DNA of 64,000 nt from Micromonospora ureilytica (GTDB lineage Bacteria > Actinomycetota > Actinomycetes > Mycobacteriales > Micromonosporaceae): NCBI RefSeq assembly GCF_015751765.1, contig NZ_JADOTX010000001.1, positions 4,030,001-4,094,000 of the forward strand, given 5' to 3'. A program made the position numbers and the translations under genes. This document shows positions 44,143-51,651 of the stretch, piece after piece (the stretch's first letter is position 1; every line of letters starts with the position of its first letter). Under the pieces are notes generated by a model that was given only the letters and a program-made list of their open reading frames with translations, was not told where the DNA came from and did not search any database.

Positions 44143-44148
44143 TAGGCT
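44143..44148 (+). promoter_or_regulatory. -10 box of the sulfite-oxidase-like gene
   Basis: TAGGCT lies 46 nt before the ATG at 44195, which has its own GGGGAGG ribosome site. The mRNA would have a leader of about 40 nt. Confidence 0.4.
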
Positions 44149-44194
44149 GGGCCGGGTACGGCGGGTGCCGCCGTCTGTACCGGGGAGGCCCCGC

Positions 44195-45337
44195 ATGACC
44201 ACTCTCGATGACCGGAAGCCGTCCTCCCGCGAGCCGACGCTGGCCGACGTGAGCGGCCCGTCCCGGCTCGCGGAGCCGGACGAGGCGATCAGCGCCGAGG
44301 AGTTGCAGCTCGCGGCCCGCAACCACGGCATTCCGTTGGAGGCGCTGCGCTACGACGTCACCCCGGCCGGGCTGCACTACCTGCTGATCCACTACGACAT
44401 CCCGGAGCTCGACCCGGCGACGCACACGCTGACCATCGGCGGGGCGGTGGACCGGCCGCTGACTGTCACCCTCGCCGACCTGCGCGAGCGGCAACGGGTC
44501 ACCCGACAGGTGACCCTGGAGTGCGCCGGCAACGGACGAGCCCTGCTGCACCCCCGGCCGGTCAGTCAGCCCTGGCTGGTCGAGGCGGTCGGCAACGCCA
44601 AGTGGACCGGCACCCCCCTCGCACCGCTGCTGCGGGAGTCGGGCATCGACCCGGACGCGGTGGACGTGGTCTTCACCGGCGCCGATCACGGTGTGGAGCG
44701 CGGGGTCGAGCAGGACTACCAGCGGGCGCTTCCGGTCGCCGACGCGCTGCGCGAGGAGGTGCTGCTGGCGTACGAGATGAACGGCGCTCCCCTGCTGCCG
44801 CAGCACGGCGCGCCGCTACGGCTGATCGTGCCGGGCTGGTACGGCATGGCGCACGTGAAGTGGGTCCACTCCGTCGAGCTGCGGACCGAGCCGTTCGAGG
44901 GGTACCAGAACGCGGTGGCCTACCGGGTACGCCGCGACGCCGACGATCCGGGCGTGCCGGTCACGCGGATCGAGCCGCGGGCAGTGGTCCGCCCGCCCGG
45001 CTTCCCCGACTTCATGTCCCGCCGCCGGGTGCTGCGACCCGGCCCATGCCTTCTGGATGGTCGGGCCTGGTCGGGGCACGCCCCGGTGGTCGCCGTGGAG
45101 GTGACCACCGACGGCGGGGAGAGCTGGGCGCCGGCCGAGCTGGACCCGACGGACGCGGGCGATTTCGCCTGGCGGCGCTGGCGATACGAGTGGGTAGCCG
45201 ACCCCGGCCGGTACGTGCTCGGCGCGCGGGCGACCGACGCGTCCGGGCGGACCCAGCCGGTCGAGCAACAGTGGAACCGTGGCGGCTTCGCCAACAACAT
45301 GGTGCAGCGGGTCGAGGTCGTGGTGCCGGCCGAGTGA
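44195..45337 (+). CDS. Sulfite-oxidase-family molybdopterin oxidoreductase
   Basis: A 380-residue enzyme with the molybdopterin fold of sulfite oxidase. The Mo-binding Cys is in VTLECAGNGRALL. APLRLIVPGWYGMAHVKWV matches the conserved cofactor region, and the C-terminal half is the Mo-co dimerisation domain (WSGHAPVVAVEVTTDGGESWAPAEL). There is no twin-arginine signal peptide, so it looks cytoplasmic. The electron acceptor and substrate are unknown. GGGGAGG lies 8 nt before the ATG. Confidence 0.9.
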   Translation: MTTLDDRKPSSREPTLADVSGPSRLAEPDEAISAEELQLAARNHGIPLEALRYDVTPAGLHYLLIHYDIPELDPATHTLTIGGAVDRPLTVTLADLRERQRVTRQVTLECAGNGRALLHPRPVSQPWLVEAVGNAKWTGTPLAPLLRESGIDPDAVDVVFTGADHGVERGVEQDYQRALPVADALREEVLLAYEMNGAPLLPQHGAPLRLIVPGWYGMAHVKWVHSVELRTEPFEGYQNAVAYRVRRDADDPGVPVTRIEPRAVVRPPGFPDFMSRRRVLRPGPCLLDGRAWSGHAPVVAVEVTTDGGESWAPAELDPTDAGDFAWRRWRYEWVADPGRYVLGARATDASGRTQPVEQQWNRGGFANNMVQRVEVVVPAE

Positions 45338-45400
45338 TCGGCGGCGGGTGTCACGCCACGGGTGGGGGGCCCGTGGCACGGCCCGGCGGCTCGGGTGCGC

Positions 45401-45724
45401 TCAGCCGCCGAAGCCGGAGTCGGCGGGCAGCGAGATGTCGGGCTTCTCCAACTCCTCGACGTTGACGTCCTTGAAGGTCATCACCCGGACGTTCTTCACG
45501 AAGCGGGCAGGACGGTACATGTCCCACACCCAGGCGTCGTGCATCTCGACCTCGAAGTAGACCTCGCCGTCGGAGTTACGCACGTGCAGGTCGACCTGGT
45601 TGGCCAGGTAGAACCGGCGCTCCGTCTCCACCACGTAGGAGAATTGGCGGACAATGTCGCGGTACTCCCGGTAGAGCTGCAGCTCCATCTCGGTCTCGTA
45701 CTTCTCGAGATCTTCCGCGCTCAT
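45401..45724 (-). CDS. DUF2469 protein
   Basis: A 107-residue protein of the DUF2469 family, nearly invariant in actinobacteria. It shows the family sequences SAEDLEKYETEMELQLYREY and YRPARFVKNVRVMTFKDVNVEEL. No function is known. It overlaps the rnhB stop codon (ATGA), so it is coupled to rnhB as in M. tuberculosis. Confidence 0.95.
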   Translation of the reverse strand: MSAEDLEKYETEMELQLYREYRDIVRQFSYVVETERRFYLANQVDLHVRNSDGEVYFEVEMHDAWVWDMYRPARFVKNVRVMTFKDVNVEELEKPDISLPADSGFGG

Positions 45725-46533
45725 CGCACTCCGCCTTCCATGGCCACATCTTCCCCCACCGGCGTCGGAGGCCGAGGCTGCTCGCCCAACGCCACGCCGA
45801 CGGTACCCCCTGACGCCCACGAGCGCTCCATCGGCTCATCCGGGCGGTGGCCGCCGGGCCGTCGAGCACGCGGCGGCCGGCCGTCGCGGCCGGAGACCGC
45901 GGCGACATTGACGTACGAGAACCGGTGCTCCCGGCACGGCCCGTGCTCCCGCAGCGCCGCCGAGTGCTCCGGGGTGATGTAGCCCTTGTGCTCGGCGAAG
46001 CCGTACGCCGGGAAGACCCCGTCCAGCTCCACCATGAGCCGGTCCCGCGTGACCTTGGCCAGGACACTGGCCGCCGCCACACACGCGGCCACCCGGTCGC
46101 CCTTCCACACCGCCAGCCCGGGAACACCCAGGCCGTCCACGCCGAAGCCGTCGGTCAGCACGTACTCCGGGCGGGTGGTGAGCGAGGCGAGCGCCCTGCG
46201 CATCGCGGCCAGGTTGCACACGTGCAGGCCGCGGGCGTCGACCTCCTCGGCCGGGATGACCACCACGGCGTACGCGAGCGCGCGGTCCACGACCTCCGCG
46301 TACACCCGTTCCCGGCTGGCCGGGGTGAGCAGCTTCGAGTCGGCCAGCCCCTCGACCTCGCCGCGCCGCCCCTCGGGCAGCACCGCCGCGGCGGCGACCA
46401 GCGGACCGGCGCACGCACCGCGGCCCGCCTCGTCGGCACCGGCGACGTGCCGGAAGCCACGTCGCTGCAACGCCCGCTCCAGGGCGTACAGGCCGGCCTC
46501 TCGGCGCACCACGGTGCGCGGCGGGGTCAGCAC
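45721..46533 (-). CDS. rnhB: Ribonuclease HII
   Basis: RNase HII removes ribonucleotides and RNA primers from DNA. The 270-residue protein has the active-site motif GADEAGRGACAGPLVAAAAV, then DSKLLTPASRERVYAEV and SVLAKVTRDRLM. A C-terminal tail of about 50 residues rich in Arg, Pro and Gly is extra. The start GTG at 46533 overlaps the NUDIX gene stop, and the last bases overlap DUF2469. Confidence 0.95.
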   Translation of the reverse strand: MLTPPRTVVRREAGLYALERALQRRGFRHVAGADEAGRGACAGPLVAAAAVLPEGRRGEVEGLADSKLLTPASRERVYAEVVDRALAYAVVVIPAEEVDARGLHVCNLAAMRRALASLTTRPEYVLTDGFGVDGLGVPGLAVWKGDRVAACVAAASVLAKVTRDRLMVELDGVFPAYGFAEHKGYITPEHSAALREHGPCREHRFSYVNVAAVSGRDGRPPRARRPGGHRPDEPMERSWASGGTVGVALGEQPRPPTPVGEDVAMEGGVR

Positions 46534-47066
46534 GACGCCTCGTCCTGGCCGGCGGTGGTCGACAGCCCGAGCCGGGTCAACAGGGCGGGCAACTCGGGCG
46601 GGTAGAACCGGTCCCCGCTGGCCACCAACTCGTCGGGACGCCACCAGTTGTGGTCGGCGATGCTGCGCCGCTCGATGTCGTTGAAGCCCGTGGTGTCCAC
46701 GAGCCAGGAGTCCACCCGGAAGAGGAAGAAGTCCTGCTCCTGGCGGTACCAGACGCCGTCGAAGGAGAACTCGGTCGCGTCGGACCAGACCGGCTCACCC
46801 AACTCGGCCGGGTCGAGCCGCAGGCCGGTCTCCTCGGCCAACTCCCGGGCCGCGCCCGCCGCTGGGGACTCCAGCGGATCGAGCCCGCCGCCGGGAGTGA
46901 ACCAGTAGCGGTGCTCGGGCCGGGCCGGGTCGAAGCCCTCGAACAGCAGGACCCGGCCGGCCGCGTCGACGAGCAGCACGCGGGCCGCACGTCGAGGGGT
47001 GTAGGCACGGTCGCCACTGCTCGCGCCTGCGGGGCTCGCAAGCTCACTCCTCGCGCTCACGGTCAC
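46527..47066 (-). CDS. NUDIX hydrolase
   Basis: A 179-residue NUDIX-box enzyme. The box GGGLDPLESPAAGAARELAEETGLRLDP shows the G-x5-E-x7-REUxEExGU pattern with the Glu residues intact, although GGG-L-D replaces the common GG-x-x-E opening. It hydrolyses a nucleotide-type diphosphate; the exact substrate is unknown. The start GTG at 47066 is 6 nt after a CAGGCT box. It overlaps rnhB by 7 bp and follows the lepB genes, the usual order in Micromonosporaceae and Streptomyces relatives. Confidence 0.85.
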   Translation of the reverse strand: MTVSARSELASPAGASSGDRAYTPRRAARVLLVDAAGRVLLFEGFDPARPEHRYWFTPGGGLDPLESPAAGAARELAEETGLRLDPAELGEPVWSDATEFSFDGVWYRQEQDFFLFRVDSWLVDTTGFNDIERRSIADHNWWRPDELVASGDRFYPPELPALLTRLGLSTTAGQDEASC

Positions 47067-47113
47067 CGCACCAGCCTGCCAGACCGACGACGGATCGCCC
47101 ACGCCCCGTCTGC

Positions 47114-47749
47114 CTACGGCTTGGGAATGCCGTCGAACCCGTCGGGCACCGTGAGCCAGGTGGCCCGGTTGACCGGCCAGAAGACGGTGAACGCCCGCCC
47201 GACCACTGAGTCCTCGGGGATCGTGGCCTCGGTGATGTTCTGCTGGGACTGCTGCCAGTGCTCCAGCGAGTCGCCGGAGGCCGACCGGTGGTCGCCCATC
47301 ACCCACAGCCGACCCTTCGGCACGGTGATGTCGAACTCCTGGTCGGCGGGCTTGTCGCGAATCCCGTCCATGGAGAAGATGTACGGCTCGTCCAACGACT
47401 TGCCGTTGATCATCAACCGTTCCTCCGGGTCGCAGCAGACCACGTGGTCGCCGGGGATGCCGATCACCCGCTTGATGAAGTCCTCCCCGTCGGGGTTGCC
47501 GCTCCACTCGGTCGGGGCCTTGAACACGATCACCTCGCCCCGGTGCGGTGATCGGAAGTCGTAGACCAGCTTGTTGACCAGCACCCGGTCATCGATCTTG
47601 AGAGTGTTCTCCATGGACGGGGAGGGGATGAAGAAGGTCTGCAGCACGAAGGCGCGGACCAGCACCGCGACCAGGATCGCCACACCCAGCAGGATCGGCA
47701 GCTCCTTCCAGAAGGAGCTGCGGGGCTTGTCGGTCTGCTCGTCAATCAC
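47114..47749 (-). CDS. lepB: Signal peptidase I (second copy)
   Basis: Type I signal peptidase anchored by one helix (ILLGVAILVAVLVRAFVLQTF). The 211-residue protein has the catalytic Ser45 in FIPSPSMENTL and the Lys in FIKRVIGIPGD. The MGDHRSASGDS box closes the fold. It removes signal peptides on the outer face of the membrane. It lies directly after a longer lepB. The GTG start has TAGGCT 7 nt upstream, so it can be transcribed alone. Confidence 0.96.
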   Translation of the reverse strand: MIDEQTDKPRSSFWKELPILLGVAILVAVLVRAFVLQTFFIPSPSMENTLKIDDRVLVNKLVYDFRSPHRGEVIVFKAPTEWSGNPDGEDFIKRVIGIPGDHVVCCDPEERLMINGKSLDEPYIFSMDGIRDKPADQEFDITVPKGRLWVMGDHRSASGDSLEHWQQSQQNITEATIPEDSVVGRAFTVFWPVNRATWLTVPDGFDGIPKP

Positions 47750-47756
47750 GCCAAGG

Positions 47757-47762
47757 AGCCTA
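47757..47762 (-). promoter_or_regulatory. -10 box TAGGCT overlapping the upstream lepB stop codon
   Basis: TAGGCT on the minus strand is 7 nt before the GTG of the second lepB. Its TAG is the stop codon of the first lepB (47762-47760). Confidence 0.55.
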
Positions 47763-48629
47763 CGTTGCCCGACTGGACGGCACCGTCCGGAACGCGCGGG
47801 AACCGCGTAGTGCGGCTGCCAGCGGAAGCATCAGCAGCACACCGCCCTCCGGAGTCGGTCGCACCGGAGGCGCAGCGGGGGACGCCGTGGCCGACCCGGA
47901 CACGTCCTCGAACGTCGGCGGCACCGACAACGCGCTCCACCGCGACGAGGGCCAGACCACCATGAAGGCCCGGCCGACCACGTTCTCGATCGGCACCGGC
48001 CCCTGGCAACGCGCGTCCTGGGAGACCTCACGGTGGTCGCCCATCACGAAGATCTGACCGGGCGGCACGACGACCTCGTCGAAGCGCCGGGAGCGACACT
48101 CCGACGGGTTGGGGGGCAGATCCAGTGGGGAGTCCCGCAGGACGTACGGCTCATTGAGCGGCGTGCCGTTCACTGTGACCCGCCCCTGGCTGTCGCAGCA
48201 CTTGACCCGGTCACCGGGGAGACCGATCACCCGCTTGATGAAGTCCTTCTCACCGGGGCGGCTCACCCCGATCAGATCGCCGACGGTCCGGGTGAGCCGG
48301 CCGGCGACACCGGGCTTCGGCTGATCGTCGACCTGCGGCGCCCAGCGGTCGGTGCCCCGGAAGACCACCACCTCGCCGCGCAGCGGGTCACGAACGTCGT
48401 AGACGACCTTGTTGACCAGCACCCGGTCACCGACGAGGAGGGTGTCCTCCATCGAGCCGGACGGGATGAAGAACGCCTGGAGCAGGAAGGTCCGGATCAG
48501 CACCGCGAGGCAGAACGCGACCACCAGCAGCAGCGGCAACTCCTGCCAGAGGGGCATCTGCCGGCGGGTGCGGCGAGCCCGTCGGCGCCACGGATCGACG
48601 GTGCCGTCCTCGTCAAGCGTCTGCACCAC
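47760..48629 (-). CDS. lepB: Signal peptidase I (first copy, extended)
   Basis: A 289-residue type I signal peptidase. A basic N-terminal tail (PWRRRARRTRRQ) leads to the membrane anchor LLLVVAFCLAVLIRTFLLQAF. Ser59 is in FIPSGSMEDTLLVGDRV, the Lys in FIKRVIGLPGDRVKCC and MGDHREVSQDARC closes the box. The C-terminal extension of about 50 residues (after FEDVSG) has a hydrophobic stretch LMLPLAAAL that could be a second anchor. The GTG follows GGGGAG. Confidence 0.96.
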   Translation of the reverse strand: MVQTLDEDGTVDPWRRRARRTRRQMPLWQELPLLLVVAFCLAVLIRTFLLQAFFIPSGSMEDTLLVGDRVLVNKVVYDVRDPLRGEVVVFRGTDRWAPQVDDQPKPGVAGRLTRTVGDLIGVSRPGEKDFIKRVIGLPGDRVKCCDSQGRVTVNGTPLNEPYVLRDSPLDLPPNPSECRSRRFDEVVVPPGQIFVMGDHREVSQDARCQGPVPIENVVGRAFMVVWPSSRWSALSVPPTFEDVSGSATASPAAPPVRPTPEGGVLLMLPLAAALRGSRAFRTVPSSRAT

Positions 48630-48653
48630 GCCACTCCCCGGTCCGCAGAAACA

Positions 48654-48696
48654 CCACCGCCCGGGAGCCTCGTCGAGGCTCCACGGGCGGTAGTGG
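48654..48696 (-). terminator. Hairpin between rplS and lepB
   Basis: ACCGCCCG and GAGCCTCG pair with CGAGGCTC and CGGGCGGT, interrupted by one bulge on each side, with a 1-nt tip. It lies downstream of rplS and before the first lepB, likely ending the rpsP-rplS operon. Confidence 0.7.
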
Positions 48697-48811
48697 ACAA
48701 CTGCCCGCCACGTGGGCGGGACCGCTACCTCGCTGCGCCCGTACCGACCAGGGTAGTGCGCTCTGGTCGGTACGGCATACGCGCAGCTCGGGCAGCGTGG
48801 CGAGCGGGAAG

Positions 48812-49168
48812 TCAGCTGGGCTGCTTCTCCCGCTTCTCCTTGATCTTGGCCTTCTTGCCGCGCAGCTCGCGCAGGTAGTAGAGCTTGGCGCGACGCACGT
48901 CACCGCGGGTCACGATCTCGATCCGGTCGATGCCCGGGCCGTTGAGCGGGTAGGTCCGCTCGACGCCGACACCGAAGCTGACCTTGCGGACCGAGAAGGT
49001 CTCGCGCAGACCGTCACCCTGGCGGCGGATCACGACGCCCTGGAAGATCTGGACACGGGACCGGTTGCCCTCGACGACGCGGGCGTGCACCTTGACGGTG
49101 TCACCGGCCCGGAAGTCGGGAAGGTCGGTCCGCTTCGACTGGGCGTCAAGGGCGTCCAGGATGTTCAT
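48812..49168 (-). CDS. rplS: 50S ribosomal protein L19
   Basis: Ribosomal protein L19, 118 residues, standard length. It contains [22 protein letters not shown] and [30 protein letters not shown]. The ATG at 49168 follows GAGGACG. It is the last gene of rpsP-khpA-rimM-trmD-rplS. Confidence 0.98.
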   Translation of the reverse strand: MNILDALDAQSKRTDLPDFRAGDTVKVHARVVEGNRSRVQIFQGVVIRRQGDGLRETFSVRKVSFGVGVERTYPLNGPGIDRIEIVTRGDVRRAKLYYLRELRGKKAKIKEKREKQPS

Positions 49169-49312
49169 CGCTGCGTCCTCGTAAGGCTCACGGCGCACCG
49201 TCACTCGGTGCGCGGGTGGGTGATTCTGATTCCCGGGTGGTGATCGGCGGACCGACCCCCGGTCGGGGATCCTCGCAGCCGACCGCGGGCGCGGACGGAT
49301 GCGGCAACCCCA

Positions 49313-50086
49313 CTACTTTGCCACATCCCCCGGCGGAGGTTGAAATCCGGCCTGGTCGAGGGCCGCGATGTCCCGTTTGTCGAGCCGATCGGCGGGCAGC
49401 GCGGCCAGCAGGTCCGGACGGCGGGCCGCGGTCCGCAGCAGACCCTCCTCGCGCCGCCAGCGGGCGATCTTGCCGTGGTCACCGGAGCGGAGCACCTCCG
49501 GCACGTCGTGCCCACGCCAACTCGGCGGCTTGGTGTAGATCGGCGCCTCCAGCAGCCCGTGCGCGTGCGACTCCTCGTCCAACGAGCCCGCGTTGCCCAG
49601 CACCCCCGGCAGCAGCCGGGTGACCGCCTCCAGCATCACCAGGACCGCGACCTCGCCGCCGAAGAGCACGTAGTCACCGAGCGACACCTCGGTGACCGGC
49701 ATCCGGGTGGCGGCGTGCGCCAGGACCCGCTGGTCGATCCCCTCGTAGCGGCCACAGGCGAAGAGCAGATGCGACTCGGCCGCCAACTCGTACGCCATGG
49801 CCTGGGTGAACGGGGCACCGGCCGGCGACGGCACCAGCAGCCGGGGCGGCGGGGCGTCGACCGGCGCGAGGGCGTCCAACGCCTCACCCCACGGCTCCGG
49901 GCGCATCACCATCCCCGGCCCGCCGCCGTAGGGGGTGTCGTCGACAGTGCGGTGCACGTCGTGGGTCCAGGTCCGCAGGTCGTGCACGGCGAGCTGGAGT
50001 ACGCCGTTGGCCCGCGCCCGTCCGATCAGCGACAGGTCCAGCGGGGCGAAGTACTCCGGAAAGATCGACACGACGTCGACGCGCAT
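49313..50086 (-). CDS. trmD: tRNA (guanine-37-N1)-methyltransferase
   Basis: TrmD methylates G37 of tRNAs. The 257-residue protein has the trefoil-knot SAM site: [18 protein letters not shown], then [15 protein letters not shown] and [17 protein letters not shown]. The C-terminal arm ends near [24 protein letters not shown], the tRNA-binding segment. It starts 11 bp after the rimM stop. Confidence 0.98.
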   Translation of the reverse strand: MRVDVVSIFPEYFAPLDLSLIGRARANGVLQLAVHDLRTWTHDVHRTVDDTPYGGGPGMVMRPEPWGEALDALAPVDAPPPRLLVPSPAGAPFTQAMAYELAAESHLLFACGRYEGIDQRVLAHAATRMPVTEVSLGDYVLFGGEVAVLVMLEAVTRLLPGVLGNAGSLDEESHAHGLLEAPIYTKPPSWRGHDVPEVLRSGDHGKIARWRREEGLLRTAARRPDLLAALPADRLDKRDIAALDQAGFQPPPGDVAK

Positions 50087-50097
50087 GCGGGCTGGTC

Positions 50098-50652
50098 CTA
50101 AAGGTCGAGCAGTCCGGCTGGCGGGTCGACGACCACACGTCCGCCGGCCAGGTCGACCTCCGGAACGATCGCCCGGACGAACGGGATCAACGCGGTACGC
50201 CCCTCGGGGCGCCGCAACACCAGCAGGTCGGACGAGGGAGCGTGGTCGATGCGGGCGACCTCACCCAGGCGTTCGCCGGCGGGGGTCACCACGGCCAACC
50301 CGACCAGCTGGTGGTCGTGGAACTCCTCCGGGTCGTCCGGTGGGGCCACGTCGGCGCTGTCCACCACGAGCAGCGTCCCACGCAGCGCCTCGGCGGTGTT
50401 GCGGTCCAGGATGCCGTCGAACGCGATAAGCACCCGGCCCTGGTGGAAGCGGGCTTCCTCGATGGTCAGCTCCGCCGGAACCCGGAACGGCACGCCGGGC
50501 TCGTCGGTGGCTGGAGGGGGTGTCGCCCCTGGCTCAGTGCGGAGCACTGTGCCAGGGGCGAACCGTGCCTCGGGCTCGTCGGTCCGCACTTCCACGGTGA
50601 CCTCACCGCGGACACCGTGCGGCTTGCCGATCCTGCCGATGACGAGCTGCAT
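50098..50652 (-). CDS. rimM: 16S rRNA-processing protein RimM
   Basis: RimM binds S19 and helps 30S assembly. The 184-residue protein has the start [17 protein letters not shown] and the PRC-barrel region [20 protein letters not shown], ending with [28 protein letters not shown]. The ATG overlaps the khpA stop (TGATG). Confidence 0.97.
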   Translation of the reverse strand: MQLVIGRIGKPHGVRGEVTVEVRTDEPEARFAPGTVLRTEPGATPPPATDEPGVPFRVPAELTIEEARFHQGRVLIAFDGILDRNTAEALRGTLLVVDSADVAPPDDPEEFHDHQLVGLAVVTPAGERLGEVARIDHAPSSDLLVLRRPEGRTALIPFVRAIVPEVDLAGGRVVVDPPAGLLDL

Positions 50653-50885
50653 CAGTACGAGTCGACGATGTCGACGCGGACTCCGCGCCCGCCGATGGAG
50701 CCGATCACCTGGCGCAGCGCCTTGGCGGTCCGGCCGGACCGCCCGATCACAGTGCCGAGGTCCTCGGGGTGCACGCGGACTTCGAGCCGCTTGCCCCGAC
50801 GGGAATCGACAAGCCGCACCCGGACGTCATCCGGGTGGTCGACGATGCCCTTGACCAGGTGCTCCAACGCCGGACGCAGTGGCAT
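50652..50885 (-). CDS. khpA: KH-domain RNA-binding protein KhpA
   Basis: A 77-residue single KH domain with the GxxG loop in VIGRSGRTAKALRQVI. KhpA (YlqC) is a general RNA chaperone that in many Gram-positive bacteria works with KhpB. It starts one base after the rpsP stop and overlaps rimM, so it is tightly coupled in the operon. Confidence 0.95.
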   Translation of the reverse strand: MPLRPALEHLVKGIVDHPDDVRVRLVDSRRGKRLEVRVHPEDLGTVIGRSGRTAKALRQVIGSIGGRGVRVDIVDSY

Positions 50886-50886
50886 G

Positions 50887-51432
50887 TCAGGCCTGCTCAC
50901 CGGCGTCGGCAGCGGCCGGGGCCTCGGCCGGAGCCTCGGTCTTCGGCGCCTCGGCCGTCGGAGCCTCAGCCGCAGCCTCGGTCTTCGGCGCCTCGGTCTT
51001 CGCAGCCTCGGTCTTCGGAGCCTCGGTCTTCGGAGCCTCGGCAGCCTTGGCGGCCTTCTTGGCCGGCTTGGCCGGGGTCTCCGGGGCGAGCCCGGCGGCG
51101 GCCTTCGCCTCAGCCTCGTACGCCGCCTTGCGGTCGGCCCGCTCGGGGGCGACCAGGAGCGGCGGCGGGGCGGGCAGGCCCTTGTACTTCTGCCAGTCAC
51201 CGGTCAGCTCCAGCAGCCGCTGCACCGCCTCGCTCGGCTGGGCGCCGACGGACAGCCAGTACTGGACCCGCTCCGACTTGACCTCGATGATCGAGGGGTC
51301 TTCCTTGGGCTGGTAAATCCCGACGAACTCGATCGCCCGACCGTCGCGCTTGGTGCGCGAGTCGGCGATGACGATGCGGTACTGCGGGTTGCGGATCTTG
51401 CCCATCCGCAGGAGCCGGATCTTTACGGCCAC
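50887..51432 (-). CDS. rpsP: 30S ribosomal protein S16 with long repetitive tail
   Basis: S16 core (residues 1-80: [52 protein letters not shown]) followed by about 100 extra residues made of Ala, Pro, Glu, Lys and Thr. These include repeats of EAPKTEA. Total 181 residues, roughly twice the E. coli protein. It is the first gene of the operon. The 219 bp upstream (51433-51651) must hold its promoter; no clear boxes were picked. Confidence 0.97.
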   Translation of the reverse strand: MAVKIRLLRMGKIRNPQYRIVIADSRTKRDGRAIEFVGIYQPKEDPSIIEVKSERVQYWLSVGAQPSEAVQRLLELTGDWQKYKGLPAPPPLLVAPERADRKAAYEAEAKAAAGLAPETPAKPAKKAAKAAEAPKTEAPKTEAAKTEAPKTEAAAEAPTAEAPKTEAPAEAPAAADAGEQA

Positions 51433-51651
51433 AGTTGTTTCGCTCCTGTTGCGATCTCACCGGCCCAAACGGGCGGTGTGCATGGGTGAGCGCCGACCGG
51501 ACCCGTGGGGTTGGGCCGGAGACTACTCGGTGGACTGGCAACGCGCCTGGGTTAGAGGGCGCCGGACGCGCGCCGGATACCAGCGACCCATTCTGCCAGA
51601 TGAAGCGCCGATCACTCACACCGGAGCCCCAGACCGGCCCGCCCGACGCCG

